The notes under the pieces were generated by a model. The model was given only the letters and a program-made list of their open reading frames with translations. It made no database searches and was not told the DNA's origin. A stretch of 64,000 bases of DNA from Planosporangium thailandense (lineage in GTDB: Bacteria; Actinomycetota; Actinomycetes; Mycobacteriales; Micromonosporaceae), in NCBI RefSeq assembly GCF_011947195.1, contig NZ_JAATVY010000013.1:62001-126000 (forward strand), written 5' to 3'. Below are positions 43,786 to 52,090 of the stretch, in pieces (within the stretch, counting starts at the first letter, position 1; each line of letters begins with the position of its first letter). A program made the position numbers and the translations under genes.

Positions 43786-45840
43786 TCAGCCGTTGTACAG
43801 CGGAACCGCGCGTCCGTCGTCGCGCCAGTACGCCTGCTGCCGGGGCAGGTCCTTCGTCGTGGCGCCGCGATGGTCGCGGGCCAGCACCCGGTAGGTGCCG
43901 TTGCCGGGAGCCATGGTCGCGAACGACAGCACCATCGACGCGCCGTCGAGGCATTCGAAGGCCACGGCATTGCCGCTCGGCGCCTCGTACACCGCACCGC
44001 CGAGCACCTCCGTGCGGCCGCCCCGCTCGGTCCGCAGCAGCGGCCCGCTGCGCTCCGTCTCGAGGCCGAGCACCCACACCGTCGCCCCGGCGTTGACCAG
44101 CAGCGGGGAGATGTTCTCCGCGCCGGTACCCCGGTCGAGGTGGTTGAACTGCCGGGCCCAGACCTGCTGCGGCTGGTCGAACCGCCAGCCGGAGGCGGAG
44201 ACGTCCTCCAGGTACAGCGGCCCCGCCCCGGCCTGGGCCTGGTAGCTGGTCGCGACGTTGACGGCGTCGACGTCGGTGAGCACGAGGGGCCGGGCGGTGT
44301 GCTGGGTGAACCCGACCAGGCCGGCGGCGGGGGAACTGCTGCCGGCGCCGTCGGTGATGCGCAGGCCCGAAACCGTCACGTCCCGTCCGGTGCCGTCGCC
44401 GACTCCGACGACGGCGGCCGGCGCGCTCGCGTTGCCCCAGGCCGGGCCGGTCGCGACCAGGGTCGAGCCGAAGCCGGCGAGCAGCCGTACCGCGCCGGAG
44501 ACGCGCAGCGGCTTGGAGATCACGTACCGGCCCGTGGGCAGGTACACCGCCGGCTTGCCGGAGTCGAGGGCCTTCTGGATCGCGGCCGCGTCGTCTCCGT
44601 TGTCGTCTGGCTTCGCTCCGTACGCCGCGGCGCTGACCCAGTCGGTCGGCTGGGCGGGTACGTAGTCGGGGGTCTCGCGTACCGGCAGGTCGGCGGCCGG
44701 GCTCGGCGCGTCCGGGAACGGCGTGACCTCCGGCTTCGACACGTACGCGGTCACGTCGTCGCCTTTGATGATCCGTCCGCTCTGGGTCACCGCCGACCGG
44801 TACCCGGCCGTGCTCACCCGGCGGGTCATCAGGTCGCCGTTGCTCTGGATCGCGCTGAAGTCGACGGTGCCGCCGGTCAGCTTCGCGTCGACGAGGGAGA
44901 CGAAGCCGTCCCGGTCACTGCGGATCGCTGGAACCGTGTTGCTGCTGGTCAGGTCGCGGATGGCGAGGATGTTGCCGCCGTTGTCGATCCCGGCGATCTT
45001 CTGCCCGGACAGGTCGAGGTGCTCCAGGGTCAGGCCGTACTGACCCTGGGCGACGCGGATGCCGTAGTCGAAGCCCTTCACGGCGACGCTGGAGATCAGC
45101 GCGGGGCCGGGCAGGCTCCGCGTGATGGACAGGCCGGTCGGGCCCGCGCCGGTCAGCGTGACCCGCCGGACCGACGCCACCGAGCTGCCCGTGTAGTCCA
45201 CGGCGACGGCGCCCGGGTTGGCGCCGGTGTCGACGGTGAGATTCTCGAGCTGGTTGCCGTACCCGCTGATGGCGTCCGGGCGGCCGACCCCGTCGATGCT
45301 CGACGTGCCGGTCCGCAGCAGCGGCCGGGGGCTCCAGTGGTTGCCGAACCCGGCAGCGTGGTCGGCCAGCTTGATGATCGTGCTGTTGCGCTCCTCGCCG
45401 ACCAGCCGCAGGCCGGACTGGCTGCGCCCGGCCTTGTTCCGGGCCTCCAACGGCTTGCTCACAAGGTAGGTGCCGGCGGGCAGGTAGATCGTGCGGCCCG
45501 GGTTGTCGGTGATGGCCTTCTGCAGCGCCGCGGTGTCGTCGCTGCTGCCGTCGCCCTTGGCCCCGTACACCGTCTTGACGTCGACCACGGCGTCGGCCGG
45601 GAAGCGCAGCCGGGGGCTGTCGAGGGCCAGGTTGCCGGTCGGCGCCGGCTCAGGGTCGGGCGACGTGGGGGTGCTAGGCGCTGCCGGGGCGGCGACCGGG
45701 GCGGAGGGCCTGGCCGCGACCGGGTGGATCGGCCGCATGCCCACGCCGGCCGTTAAGGCCACCGCCAGCCCGCCCACCAGGCTGATCAGGGTCAGTGCGG
45801 CCGTTGCCATCGTCTCGGACGATGGTCGCTTCTCGGTCAT
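43786..45840 (-). CDS. Exported parallel beta-helix protein with two pectate-lyase-3-like domains
   Basis: 684 residues from ATG 45840, with GAGGGAG 3 nt upstream. A signal anchor (about 12-33) and a Pro/Ala linker are followed by two tandem right-handed beta-helix units. Each begins with the same motif: VYGAKGDGSSDDTAALQKAI (about 91-110) and AYGAKPDDNGDDAAAIQKAL (about 408-427), the Pectate_lyase_3/GH55-like signature. It probably acts on an extracellular polysaccharide, as a lyase or glucanase. It converges on the hemerythrin gene across 20 bp. Confidence 0.87.
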   Translation of the reverse strand: MTEKRPSSETMATAALTLISLVGGLAVALTAGVGMRPIHPVAARPSAPVAAPAAPSTPTSPDPEPAPTGNLALDSPRLRFPADAVVDVKTVYGAKGDGSSDDTAALQKAITDNPGRTIYLPAGTYLVSKPLEARNKAGRSQSGLRLVGEERNSTIIKLADHAAGFGNHWSPRPLLRTGTSSIDGVGRPDAISGYGNQLENLTVDTGANPGAVAVDYTGSSVASVRRVTLTGAGPTGLSITRSLPGPALISSVAVKGFDYGIRVAQGQYGLTLEHLDLSGQKIAGIDNGGNILAIRDLTSSNTVPAIRSDRDGFVSLVDAKLTGGTVDFSAIQSNGDLMTRRVSTAGYRSAVTQSGRIIKGDDVTAYVSKPEVTPFPDAPSPAADLPVRETPDYVPAQPTDWVSAAAYGAKPDDNGDDAAAIQKALDSGKPAVYLPTGRYVISKPLRVSGAVRLLAGFGSTLVATGPAWGNASAPAAVVGVGDGTGRDVTVSGLRITDGAGSSSPAAGLVGFTQHTARPLVLTDVDAVNVATSYQAQAGAGPLYLEDVSASGWRFDQPQQVWARQFNHLDRGTGAENISPLLVNAGATVWVLGLETERSGPLLRTERGGRTEVLGGAVYEAPSGNAVAFECLDGASMVLSFATMAPGNGTYRVLARDHRGATTKDLPRQQAYWRDDGRAVPLYNG

Positions 45841-45977
45841 ATGCTCCCTCGGACGAACCGCCGGTAGGCGCCGATCACCCTACTCAACCGTCGATCGCCT
45901 TCACACCCCGCGTGGCGCGAACGTCACAAACTCCCGGCGGTCCGGGGACATGGGCCCGGCCGGGTACGCTCGCAGAC

Positions 45978-46412
45978 GTGGCCCGGTTTCTGACGCCGTC
46001 GTGGTTGGCGCGTCATGTGCTGATGTTGGTGCTGGTCATCACGTTCCTCGGGCTCGGCTGGTGGCAGGTCGGCCGGGCGCGCGGCGGCAACCTGCTCAGC
46101 TTCGGGTACGCGTTCGAATGGCCGCTGTTCGCGGGCTTCGTCGTCTTCGTGTGGCTCAAGGAGATCCGCACGACACTGCGCAAGGGGCAGCCCGCCGCCG
46201 AGCCGGCGCCGAGCCCGGCCGTGGCGGACGAGCTGGAAGGGCTGCCCGGTTACGTGCCGTTCCGGGCGACCGCGGTGCAGCGGGGCACGGTGCGGCCGGA
46301 ACAGGGGGTCGACGACGGCGACCCGGACCTGGTCGCGTACAACCGGTACCTGGAATGGTTGGCCGCCAACCCCGGTCGCCGGCCCAGCGAGTATCCGAGT
46401 TCGGAAGGATGA
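45978..46412 (+). CDS. Small membrane protein of unknown function
   Basis: 144 residues from GTG 45978 (MARFLTPSWLARHVLMLVLV). Two membrane helices (about 13-30 and 47-63) enclose the motif WWQVGRARGGNLLSFGYAFEWP, which recurs in actinobacterial membrane proteins of unknown role. A hydrophilic Pro-rich tail follows, ending NRYLEWLAANPGRRPSEYPSSEG. The stop overlaps the next gene's ATG (ATGA), so it is coupled to the DUF3817 protein. Confidence 0.8.
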   Translation: MARFLTPSWLARHVLMLVLVITFLGLGWWQVGRARGGNLLSFGYAFEWPLFAGFVVFVWLKEIRTTLRKGQPAAEPAPSPAVADELEGLPGYVPFRATAVQRGTVRPEQGVDDGDPDLVAYNRYLEWLAANPGRRPSEYPSSEG

Positions 46413-46759
46413 CAGCAGTGGAGTCCGCTCTCAAGCGTTACCGCATCGCCGCCTACGTCGTCGGCGTCTTCCTGCTGATCCTCACGTTGATCGCGATGCC
46501 GCTGAAGTACCTGCCGCCGCACAACGCGACCCTGGTGGCGATCGTGGGACCGATCCACGGCTTCCTGTACATGGTCTACCTGGTGGTCGCGTTCGACCTG
46601 TCGATGCGGGCGCGGTGGCCCTTCACGTACACGCTGGGGGTGCTGCTCGCGGGGACGATCCCGTTTCTGTCGTTCGTCGCGGAGCGCAAGGTGACCCACC
46701 GGGTGCGGGCGGCCCTCGCCGCGACCGCCGCGGAGCCGGTCAAGACAGCTGCGAGATGA
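46409..46759 (+). CDS. DUF3817 membrane protein
   Basis: 116 residues with three membrane helices (about 14-32, 45-65 and 73-95). LKRYRIAAYVVGVFLLIL and HGFLYMVYLVVAFDL are the DUF3817 signature. ATG 46409 overlaps the previous stop; GTG 46418 (AAGGA 8 nt upstream) is an alternative start. The function of the family is unknown. The 3' end overlaps by 20 nt the end of the convergent RsbW-like gene. Confidence 0.85.
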   Translation: MTAVESALKRYRIAAYVVGVFLLILTLIAMPLKYLPPHNATLVAIVGPIHGFLYMVYLVVAFDLSMRARWPFTYTLGVLLAGTIPFLSFVAERKVTHRVRAALAATAAEPVKTAAR

Positions 46760-47171
46760 GGGAGTTGGGCTCCCACTCCAGCTTCTTCTCGAAGTGCATG
46801 ATCGTGCCCTGCTTCGGGTGATGGCCCAGCTGGACGTTCTCGGTCAACATGCGGATCAGGTGTAGTCCGCGGCCCTCTTCGGCGCTCGGGTGCGGCATGG
46901 AGGCCTGCAGCGACGCCTCGTCGTAGCCGTGCCCGCTGTCGACCACGTCGATGCTGCAGGTGGCGCCCTCGATCGAGATGCTCACCTCATACTCGTCGGA
47001 GAACGCAGCGTGCTGCACGACGTTGGCGCACGCCTCGGTCAGCGCGAGCTCGACGTCGTAGCGGATGTCCTCGACGACACCCAGCGCGTTCAGCGCCGAC
47101 CGCACGACCCGGCGACTGATGGAGACACTTGACGTGTCTCTGGGTAAGCTCAGTTTGACGGTCACCTGCAT
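46740..47171 (-). CDS. RsbW-like anti-sigma-factor ATP-binding protein
   Basis: 143 residues from ATG 47171, with GAGGGG 8 nt upstream. It has a single GHKL (HATPase_c) domain: N-box ELALTEACANVVQHA (about 46-60), G-box VVDSGHGYD and GRGLHLIRML. This is the serine-kinase fold of RsbW/SpoIIAB anti-sigma factors. It would bind a sigma factor and phosphorylate a STAS antagonist such as that encoded at 49348. No sigma-B-family gene is in the window, so the partner lies elsewhere. Confidence 0.9.
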   Translation of the reverse strand: MQVTVKLSLPRDTSSVSISRRVVRSALNALGVVEDIRYDVELALTEACANVVQHAAFSDEYEVSISIEGATCSIDVVDSGHGYDEASLQASMPHPSAEEGRGLHLIRMLTENVQLGHHPKQGTIMHFEKKLEWEPNSLISQLS

Positions 47172-47453
47172 GTTCTGGCCCCTCGCCATCAGCCGCGCCC
47201 GGCTCGGACATCGACCCATGACGCGACAGAAGAGGTTGGTTGCCGCTACGCTACACTGCCGCGTCCAGGGGTGCCCGTTCGCGGTCGATGGCAAACCAGC
47301 CGGAGAGTTCGCGAGGGTCACATCTTCTCGAAGAATTCCTCAGCGCGAGGGAAAACCCTCCGATGGTCATCGTGCCGGGCCCCTTCGCCTGCCGGACCGC
47401 TCGCCGCTGGGACGGGGCCCGGCCCGAGCTACCGCCCCTGCCGGGGCGCGCGT

Positions 47454-47930
47454 TCAGCGCAGGACGTTCGACGTGTCGAACTCGTCCATCTCCCGGCCGC
47501 GCGCGAACGTCTCCTCGTCGACCGTCCCGCCCTCGTCGGAGTCGTAGTCCAGCACGATCCGCCAGACCCCGTCGCGTTTGCGGCAGATCGTGTGGAACAT
47601 CCCGTACCAGAGGTACTCGTCGGTGTCGGGGTAGGTCAGCCCGAGCCGGTAGACCCCACGCTCGGACGAGGCGTCGTCGCCGGTGTGCCGCTCAAGGAAG
47701 CGGAACCGGATGTCGAGCCGGCCCTCCTGGACGGCGACCCATTGGAACCACTCGCGCAGCCGCCCGGCGTACTCCTCGAATCCGCCGACCCATCCGCCGT
47801 TGCCTTCCACCCGGATCACCTCGGGGGAGTGCAGCGCGATGAAGGCCTCCACGTCGCCGAGCGCGTACGCGTCGGAGAACGGGATCCAGACGTCGCGGTT
47901 GATCTCGCTGAGCACGTCCGCATTGGCCAA
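47454..47930 (-). CDS. SnoaL/NTF2-like protein
   Basis: 158 residues from TTG 47930, chosen because AAGGAG lies 9 nt upstream; the frame is open a little further. The cone-shaped NTF2-like fold is suggested by PFSDAYALGDVEAFIALHSPEVIRVEGN and the following strand pattern (LDIRFRFLERHTGDD, WRIVLDYDSDEGG). Members are enzymes (cyclases, isomerases) or small binding proteins. No catalytic set could be assigned. The 280 bp between it and the RsbW-like gene hold no gene. Confidence 0.75.
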   Translation of the reverse strand: MANADVLSEINRDVWIPFSDAYALGDVEAFIALHSPEVIRVEGNGGWVGGFEEYAGRLREWFQWVAVQEGRLDIRFRFLERHTGDDASSERGVYRLGLTYPDTDEYLWYGMFHTICRKRDGVWRIVLDYDSDEGGTVDEETFARGREMDEFDTSNVLR

Positions 47931-48040
47931 CGGGATCGCTCCTTCGTAGGCGCCCCACCGACACCCGCGGCCGTACGGTAACACCGTCCGGTAAGGACTG
48001 TTAAGGGGTCGCGCATCGGTCGGGCGTCAGCCGAAGACGA

Positions 48041-48550
48041 TCATAGTCGGGGCAGCGGATGGAGGGCGACCTCCACCAGCTTGCCGTCGCGGATCTCGGC
48101 GGTCAGGTACGTGGCCACCGGCTGCCGCCGCCGGTCGGTCGGTGACCCCGGATTCAGCAGCCGCAGGCCGCCGGGCGCGACGCTGTCCCACGGGATGTGG
48201 CTGTGACCGAAGACGAGCAGGTCGACATCGGGAAACCGGGCCGCGCAGCGGCGCTCGCGGCCGGCGGCGGGACCGGTCTCGTGGATCACTGCCAGCCGGA
48301 GGCCGGCCAGCTCGGCGCGGGCCACCTCGGGCAGCCGCGCGCGCAGCGGCGGGCCGTCGTTGTTGCCGTACACCCCGATGAGCCGGGCGGCCCGGGCCTC
48401 CATCCGGTCGAGCAGCGCCACGTCGACCCAGTCGCCGGCGTGCACCACCACGTCGGCCGCCTCGATCGCGTGCCACAGCGGCCCGGGAAGGTCACGGGCC
48501 CGCTTCGGTACGTGGGTGTCGGAGGTCAGCAGCAGTCTTATCGCGGTCAT
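48041..48550 (-). CDS. YfcE/MJ0936-type metallophosphoesterase
   Basis: 169 residues from ATG 48550. The five metal-binding motifs are present: SDTHV (10-14), GDW (about 39-41), GNND (62-65), VIHETG and GHSH (near 115-118). It is a small calcineurin-like phosphodiesterase, probably acting on cyclic nucleotides or phosphodiesters. Its upstream region is a 16-bp tandem repeat array (48568-48660) that begins 17 bp before the start codon, so promoter and leader lie in or beyond the array. Confidence 0.92.
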   Translation of the reverse strand: MTAIRLLLTSDTHVPKRARDLPGPLWHAIEAADVVVHAGDWVDVALLDRMEARAARLIGVYGNNDGPPLRARLPEVARAELAGLRLAVIHETGPAAGRERRCAARFPDVDLLVFGHSHIPWDSVAPGGLRLLNPGSPTDRRRQPVATYLTAEIRDGKLVEVALHPLPRL

Positions 48551-48567
48551 CGGTGTTTCAATACTGC

Positions 48568-48660
48568 CTGCGTCTAGTACTTCCTGCGTCTAGTACTTCC
48601 TGCGTCTAGTACTTCCTGCGTCTAGTACTTCCTGCGTCTAGTACTTCCTGCGTCTAGTAC
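48568..48660. repeat. 16-bp tandem repeat array containing CTAG
   Basis: The unit is CTGCGTCTAGTACTTC, with five full copies and 13 nt of a sixth, all identical. The unit contains CTAG, rare in actinomycete DNA, and a TAG stop on the minus strand. The stop codon of the upstream zinc-ribbon gene (48654-48656) is in the last copy. The perfect identity implies recent expansion. Confidence 0.95.
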
Positions 48661-49226
48661 TGCTCGCGGATGGTCCGCCAGCGCGGACCCATCCGGGAGC
48701 CGAGGTCGGCCAGGAACGCCTCTGACAGCGGCGGCCAGTTGACGAACCGCACCGCCAGCTCGCCCACCAGGTACCCGTCGGGCCACTCACCGAGCGGGCG
48801 GGCCGCGCCGCAGCCCGAGCAGGTGACCCGTGGCTCGTCGCCGTCGAGCCACGGGCGGATCAACGTCTCCAGGGTCGCCTCGGGCAGCTCGTACCCGCAG
48901 TCGGGGCAGGCCGGTGCGTCGTGTTCGGAGGTGTCCCGGTAGAGCTCGCGCTCGACGAGGATCTCGACGCCGTTGTCGGTGAGCTCGTTGTCGGTGAGCT
49001 CGTTGCCGGTCGCGGCATCGTCGGTGCGGCGGGTGCGGTCTTCGGCGCCGGCACGGCGGGTGTCGCGGAAGCCGGGCGCGGCGGCCTCGGCCCGTGGACC
49101 GGGCAGGTACCCGCTCGGCTGCCGGGCGTCACCCCGTACGGGGTTGGGCGCGATGACCCCGGTATCGAGGAGCCACCGGATCACCGCGTCGGCCCGATCG
49201 GCGGCCTCGATGGCCCCGACCGACAT
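48654..49226 (-). CDS. Zinc-ribbon-containing hypothetical protein
   Basis: 190 residues from ATG 49226 (MSVGAIEAADRADAVIRWLL); a GTG at 49256 is an alternative and neither has a good ribosome site. Residues 1-25 look helical. A linker contains a duplicated ELTDNELTDN from an 18-bp-type repeat. The C-terminal part has a two-knuckle zinc ribbon (CPDCGYELP and CSGCGAARPLGEW). Its stop codon is provided by the tandem repeat array. It may be an adaptor or nucleic-acid-binding protein; function unknown. Confidence 0.75.
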   Translation of the reverse strand: MSVGAIEAADRADAVIRWLLDTGVIAPNPVRGDARQPSGYLPGPRAEAAAPGFRDTRRAGAEDRTRRTDDAATGNELTDNELTDNGVEILVERELYRDTSEHDAPACPDCGYELPEATLETLIRPWLDGDEPRVTCSGCGAARPLGEWPDGYLVGELAVRFVNWPPLSEAFLADLGSRMGPRWRTIREQY

Positions 49227-49347
49227 CTCGACGACTGTGACGCATTCGTCACCCACGGTTTATCAGCCTAGGTGGCCTGGGCGTATCGAGCGAGACCTCA
49301 CTCACGATTGCGGGCCCTCACTCACGTTCGGGTGACCGCGCCGGCGG

Positions 49348-49713
49348 TCACAGCCGGACGACCACGAGTCCGGCCACGTCGGCGTGTCGTGCGGCGTCGA
49401 CGCTGCGGTAGGTGGGGAACGCGTCGAGCAGCCCGACGACGGCCAGTACCCGGGCCACATGGCGGTTGGGGGCGGCCAGCCGCAGGTAGCCGCCACGGCT
49501 GAGGCGCTCGTTGTTGGCACGTACGAGCGTTCCGATGCCCGTCGAGTCGCAGAAGGACAGGTCGGAGAGGTCGACGATGAGGCGGGTGCAGCCGGCGTCG
49601 ATCAGGTCGCGGAGGTGGTCCTCCAGCTTGGGGGCGGAGGCGATGTCCAGCTCGCCGGTCAATGCCGTGATCGCCGGATCCGTGTCGTCCACGGTCGCGA
49701 TGCCCAGTTCCAT
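49348..49713 (-). CDS. STAS-domain anti-sigma-factor antagonist
   Basis: 121 residues from ATG 49713, with GGAAGG 8 nt upstream. It has a single STAS domain with strand GELDIASAPKLEDHL and the phosphorylation-site loop DLSDLSFCDSTGIG, where the Ser of DST is the target of RsbW-type kinases. When unphosphorylated it would bind the anti-sigma factor and free the sigma factor. It lies 92 bp downstream of the GAF-ANTAR gene on the same strand. Confidence 0.92.
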   Translation of the reverse strand: MELGIATVDDTDPAITALTGELDIASAPKLEDHLRDLIDAGCTRLIVDLSDLSFCDSTGIGTLVRANNERLSRGGYLRLAAPNRHVARVLAVVGLLDAFPTYRSVDAARHADVAGLVVVRL

Positions 49714-49805
49714 TGCTCGCCCTTCCGATGGTTGGCGTGAGCATACGTGCCCATGATCCGGCGCGCGCAGCCACCGCGCCGCAGCGTCGCAGGTCAGCGG
49801 GCCGC

Positions 49806-50531
49806 TCAGGCCGATCGGTTGCCGATGGCGGTGACCAGCCGGTCGGCCACCTCGTGCAGTGGCACGCCGACGTTCACCGAGGCCTGCTGCAGTACCTCGA
49901 GCGCTTCCTCGGCGCGGCAGCCCCGCTGGGCCATCACGATGCCGATGGCCCGGTTGACGGTCTCCCCGCTCGCCAGCGCCTCGGACAGGTCGGCGGCCAG
50001 GCCGGCGAGGCGGCCGCGGTCGAGCACGGCCGCGAGCAGCAGACCGGCGTGCTCGGCGACCAGCATGGCCGCCAACTGGACATCGGGCGAGAACGCGTTC
50101 GGCTCGCCGACGTACAGATTCAGCGCCCCGATCACGTGGTCGTCGATGTCGAGCGGCATCGACAGCACACCCACGATGCCGTCCTCGATCGCGGCCTCCC
50201 GCCACTGCTGCCAGCGGTCGTCCGCGGCCAGATCACCGGCGACGACCATCTCGCGGGTGCGGATCGCGGTGAGCGCGGGACCGTCGCCGATCTTGTACTG
50301 GATGTCGTCGATCCGGGCGGTCAGCGGGCTCGATGCGACCTGGGTGGTCGGCGCCCCGGCACGGATCAGGGTGATCCCACACCATGATTCACCGGGCACC
50401 GCCTGTGCGGTCGTCGCGACCAGCGACTCCAGAGCCTCGTCGAGGTCATCGCTCGTGATGAGGCTGGCAGTCAGCTCCCGTAGCAAGGAGGCGATCTCCA
50501 CCACATGGAGCTGACCGGTTCCCTCACCCAT
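49806..50531 (-). CDS. GAF-ANTAR regulatory protein
   Basis: 241 residues from ATG 50531, with GGGGAG 9 nt upstream. The GAF sensor domain (about 15-165) is followed by an ANTAR RNA-binding domain (about 175-235; LSEALASGETVNRAIGIVMAQ, then CRAEEALEVLQQAS). ANTAR proteins prevent transcription termination by binding paired stem-loops in leader RNAs. This one would do so in response to a small ligand or redox signal in the GAF domain. A good sigma-B-like promoter lies 53 bp upstream. Confidence 0.93.
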   Translation of the reverse strand: MGEGTGQLHVVEIASLLRELTASLITSDDLDEALESLVATTAQAVPGESWCGITLIRAGAPTTQVASSPLTARIDDIQYKIGDGPALTAIRTREMVVAGDLAADDRWQQWREAAIEDGIVGVLSMPLDIDDHVIGALNLYVGEPNAFSPDVQLAAMLVAEHAGLLLAAVLDRGRLAGLAADLSEALASGETVNRAIGIVMAQRGCRAEEALEVLQQASVNVGVPLHEVADRLVTAIGNRSA

Positions 50532-50583
50532 TCCTGTTTCTCCCCTCGGCGCGTCAGCGTGCCCCGGCACGCCGGCCTGACGC

Positions 50584-50607
50584 CTACCCAGCGGGCCTGC
50601 GGGAAAC
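50584..50607 (-). promoter_or_regulatory. Sigma-B-like promoter candidate, site 2
   Basis: Minus strand: GTTT (50607-50604), 14 bp, GGGTAG (50589-50584). It precedes the GAF-ANTAR gene by 53 bp and is one of the best matches to GNNT-N14-16-GGGTA in the window. Confidence 0.55.
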
Positions 50608-50630
50608 ACATGTGTGACGTGGGGGACACC

Positions 50631-51398
50631 TCATGCACGCGCTGTCGGTACTTTCGCCCACACCACCTTCCCGTCGCCGACGCAGGTCATGCCCCAGTCC
50701 CGACACAGGGCATCCAGCATGAGCAGGCCTCGGCCGTGCTCGTCGAGGGCGCTGGCCGCGCGCCGCGTCGGCAGCACCGGACTGTCGTCGCCGACCGAGA
50801 TCTGAAGGTCGTCCTGGCGCAGCGAGACGGTGAACGTGACGCGGCTGCCGGCGTGCCGGACCGCGTTGGCGACCAGTTCGGTGGCGACCAGTTCCGCGGG
50901 CTCGAGCGAATCCTGTACCGACCAGGAGCGGCAGGCCCGGCCGAGCAGCCGGCGGGCCACCGGCGCGGCGACCGGGGACGCGGGTAGCGCTTCGCGCAGC
51001 CGGTACCGCGGCCCCCCGGTGTCGAGCCGGGCACAGGCGGCGTCCACGGAGGGGTAGGACGCGATGTCGCAGCCGCTGCGGCGGACTGCGGCGAGCAGGG
51101 TCGGAGAGGCGCCGGCGAACACGACGGTACTGCCGGGCCACGTCATCGCCTGGCGCCGGAGGTCGGCGAAGAGCTGGGCGCCATCGTCGGCCCGTACGGA
51201 CAGGTCGGTCACGTCGAGAACCACGGCGTCCGGCTCGGCGGCGAGGCAGCACCCTACGCACGCCCGCAGATCGGGCACGCCTGCCGGGTCCAGCCGGCCG
51301 GCCAGGTGGAGGACAGTCACCGGGTACTCGGACGCCACCGCGCAGGTGAGCGGTCGACGGAGCTCCTCCGTACCTCGGTGTCCGGTCCGTGGCTTCAT
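50631..51398 (-). CDS. STAS and RsbW-like ATPase fusion protein
   Basis: 255 residues from ATG 51398. The N-terminal half (about 15-120) is STAS-like (VLHLAGRLDPAGVPDLRACVG, VVLDVTDLSVRADDGAQLF). In place of the usual phosphorylatable Ser/Thr of the DS(T) loop it reads VRADDGA. The C-terminal half is a GHKL ATPase with N-box ELVATELVANAVRHAG and GRGLLMLDALCRDWG. Antagonist and anti-sigma kinase folds are thus joined in one chain, which may regulate itself. A sigma-B-like promoter lies 9 bp upstream. Confidence 0.85.
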   Translation of the reverse strand: MKPRTGHRGTEELRRPLTCAVASEYPVTVLHLAGRLDPAGVPDLRACVGCCLAAEPDAVVLDVTDLSVRADDGAQLFADLRRQAMTWPGSTVVFAGASPTLLAAVRRSGCDIASYPSVDAACARLDTGGPRYRLREALPASPVAAPVARRLLGRACRSWSVQDSLEPAELVATELVANAVRHAGSRVTFTVSLRQDDLQISVGDDSPVLPTRRAASALDEHGRGLLMLDALCRDWGMTCVGDGKVVWAKVPTARA

Positions 51399-51407
51399 GT
51401 CCGAGTG

Positions 51408-51432
51408 CTACCCGCCGCTCGGAGCTCCAATC
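51408..51432 (-). promoter_or_regulatory. Sigma-B-like promoter candidate, site 3
   Basis: Minus strand: GATT (51432-51429), 15 bp, GGGTAG (51413-51408), only 9 nt before the ATG of the STAS-ATPase fusion, so the transcript would be nearly leaderless. Confidence 0.5.
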
Positions 51433-51468
51433 GTGGCGCCGGTGGTACCACCCCGAGGTGGAGTAGCC

Positions 51469-51494
51469 GTTTTGGCGCTCCCGTCGCTGGGTAG
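51469..51494 (+). promoter_or_regulatory. Sigma-B-like promoter candidate, site 4
   Basis: GTTT (51469-51472), 16 bp, GGGTAG (51489-51494), 32 nt before the ATG of the 93-residue acidic protein. With site 3 it forms a divergent pair in a 128-bp intergenic region. Confidence 0.55.
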
Positions 51495-51526
51495 ACGAAC
51501 ACGGATCGTTACGAAGGGAGCATCCG

Positions 51527-51808
51527 ATGAGTGCACCGCGTGAGGACAACGTGAGCGCGCCGCGTGATCAATCCGGCGTATGGCGTGACGACGAGCGGTT
51601 GCCCTTGTCGGAGCTCGGCAAGGCGCTGGCGCAGTACTCCTTCGACGGGCAGATCGACGACCCGACCGGCGGTGACGCCAGCTCCGAGCAGGAGTTCGGC
51701 GACGAGGAGCGGTTTGTCGAGTTGAACACCAAGCGGGATCCGGACCCGGACACCGAGGCCGGCCGTCGGGCCCGGCCGTCGTTCGAGGGCAAGTCCGGCC
51801 CGGTCTGA
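51527..51808 (+). CDS. Small acidic hydrophilic protein
   Basis: 93 residues from ATG 51527, with GAAGGGAG 7 nt upstream. It is rich in Asp, Glu, Ser and Arg, with the only hydrophobic part at LPLSELGKALAQYSFDGQ (about 25-42); the rest is probably disordered. It is preceded by a sigma-B-like promoter and divergent from the STAS-ATPase fusion gene. Function unknown. By composition it belongs with 27043, 41881 and 53704. Confidence 0.78.
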   Translation: MSAPREDNVSAPRDQSGVWRDDERLPLSELGKALAQYSFDGQIDDPTGGDASSEQEFGDEERFVELNTKRDPDPDTEAGRRARPSFEGKSGPV

Positions 51809-52090
51809 GCACCGGCTCACTGATCATGCGGCCTCGGCGCCGGCCGCAGCGCCACGATCTGCGGCGCCACGACTTGCTGTACGCCCTTGCGGCGTGAAGC
51901 GGTCAACCCCAGGGCACCTGTCTCATTCGCGCCGTGTGTCATCCGCGCTGTGTCTCATTCCCGCTGTCGGGCGCGGCCGCCCTGCTGCCGGCTGCCGCGG
52001 TCGCGCTGCGGCGCACGTACCCAGCACGAGGATTCACGGATCCCGAACGGGGTATGCCCGATGCGACCCGGCAAGGACAGGAGGGCGTCG
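51809..52090. other. 282-bp region upstream of hldE
   Basis: No gene is supported. It contains imperfect repeats of GTGTCTCATTC-like sequence (about 51920-51965) and the sigma-B-like promoter candidate GATT-N15-GGGTAT at 52031-52055. The hldE frame is open into this region, but the start at 52091 has the ribosome site. Confidence 0.5.
52031..52055 (+). promoter_or_regulatory. Sigma-B-like promoter candidate, site 5
   Basis: GATT (52031-52034), 15 bp, GGGTAT (52050-52055), 35 nt before the hldE ATG. It would place ADP-heptose synthesis under a stress-type sigma factor. Confidence 0.55.

Noticed and set aside
48568-48660. CRISPR array
   Set aside because: The units are directly adjacent and identical with no unique spacers, and no cas gene is present.
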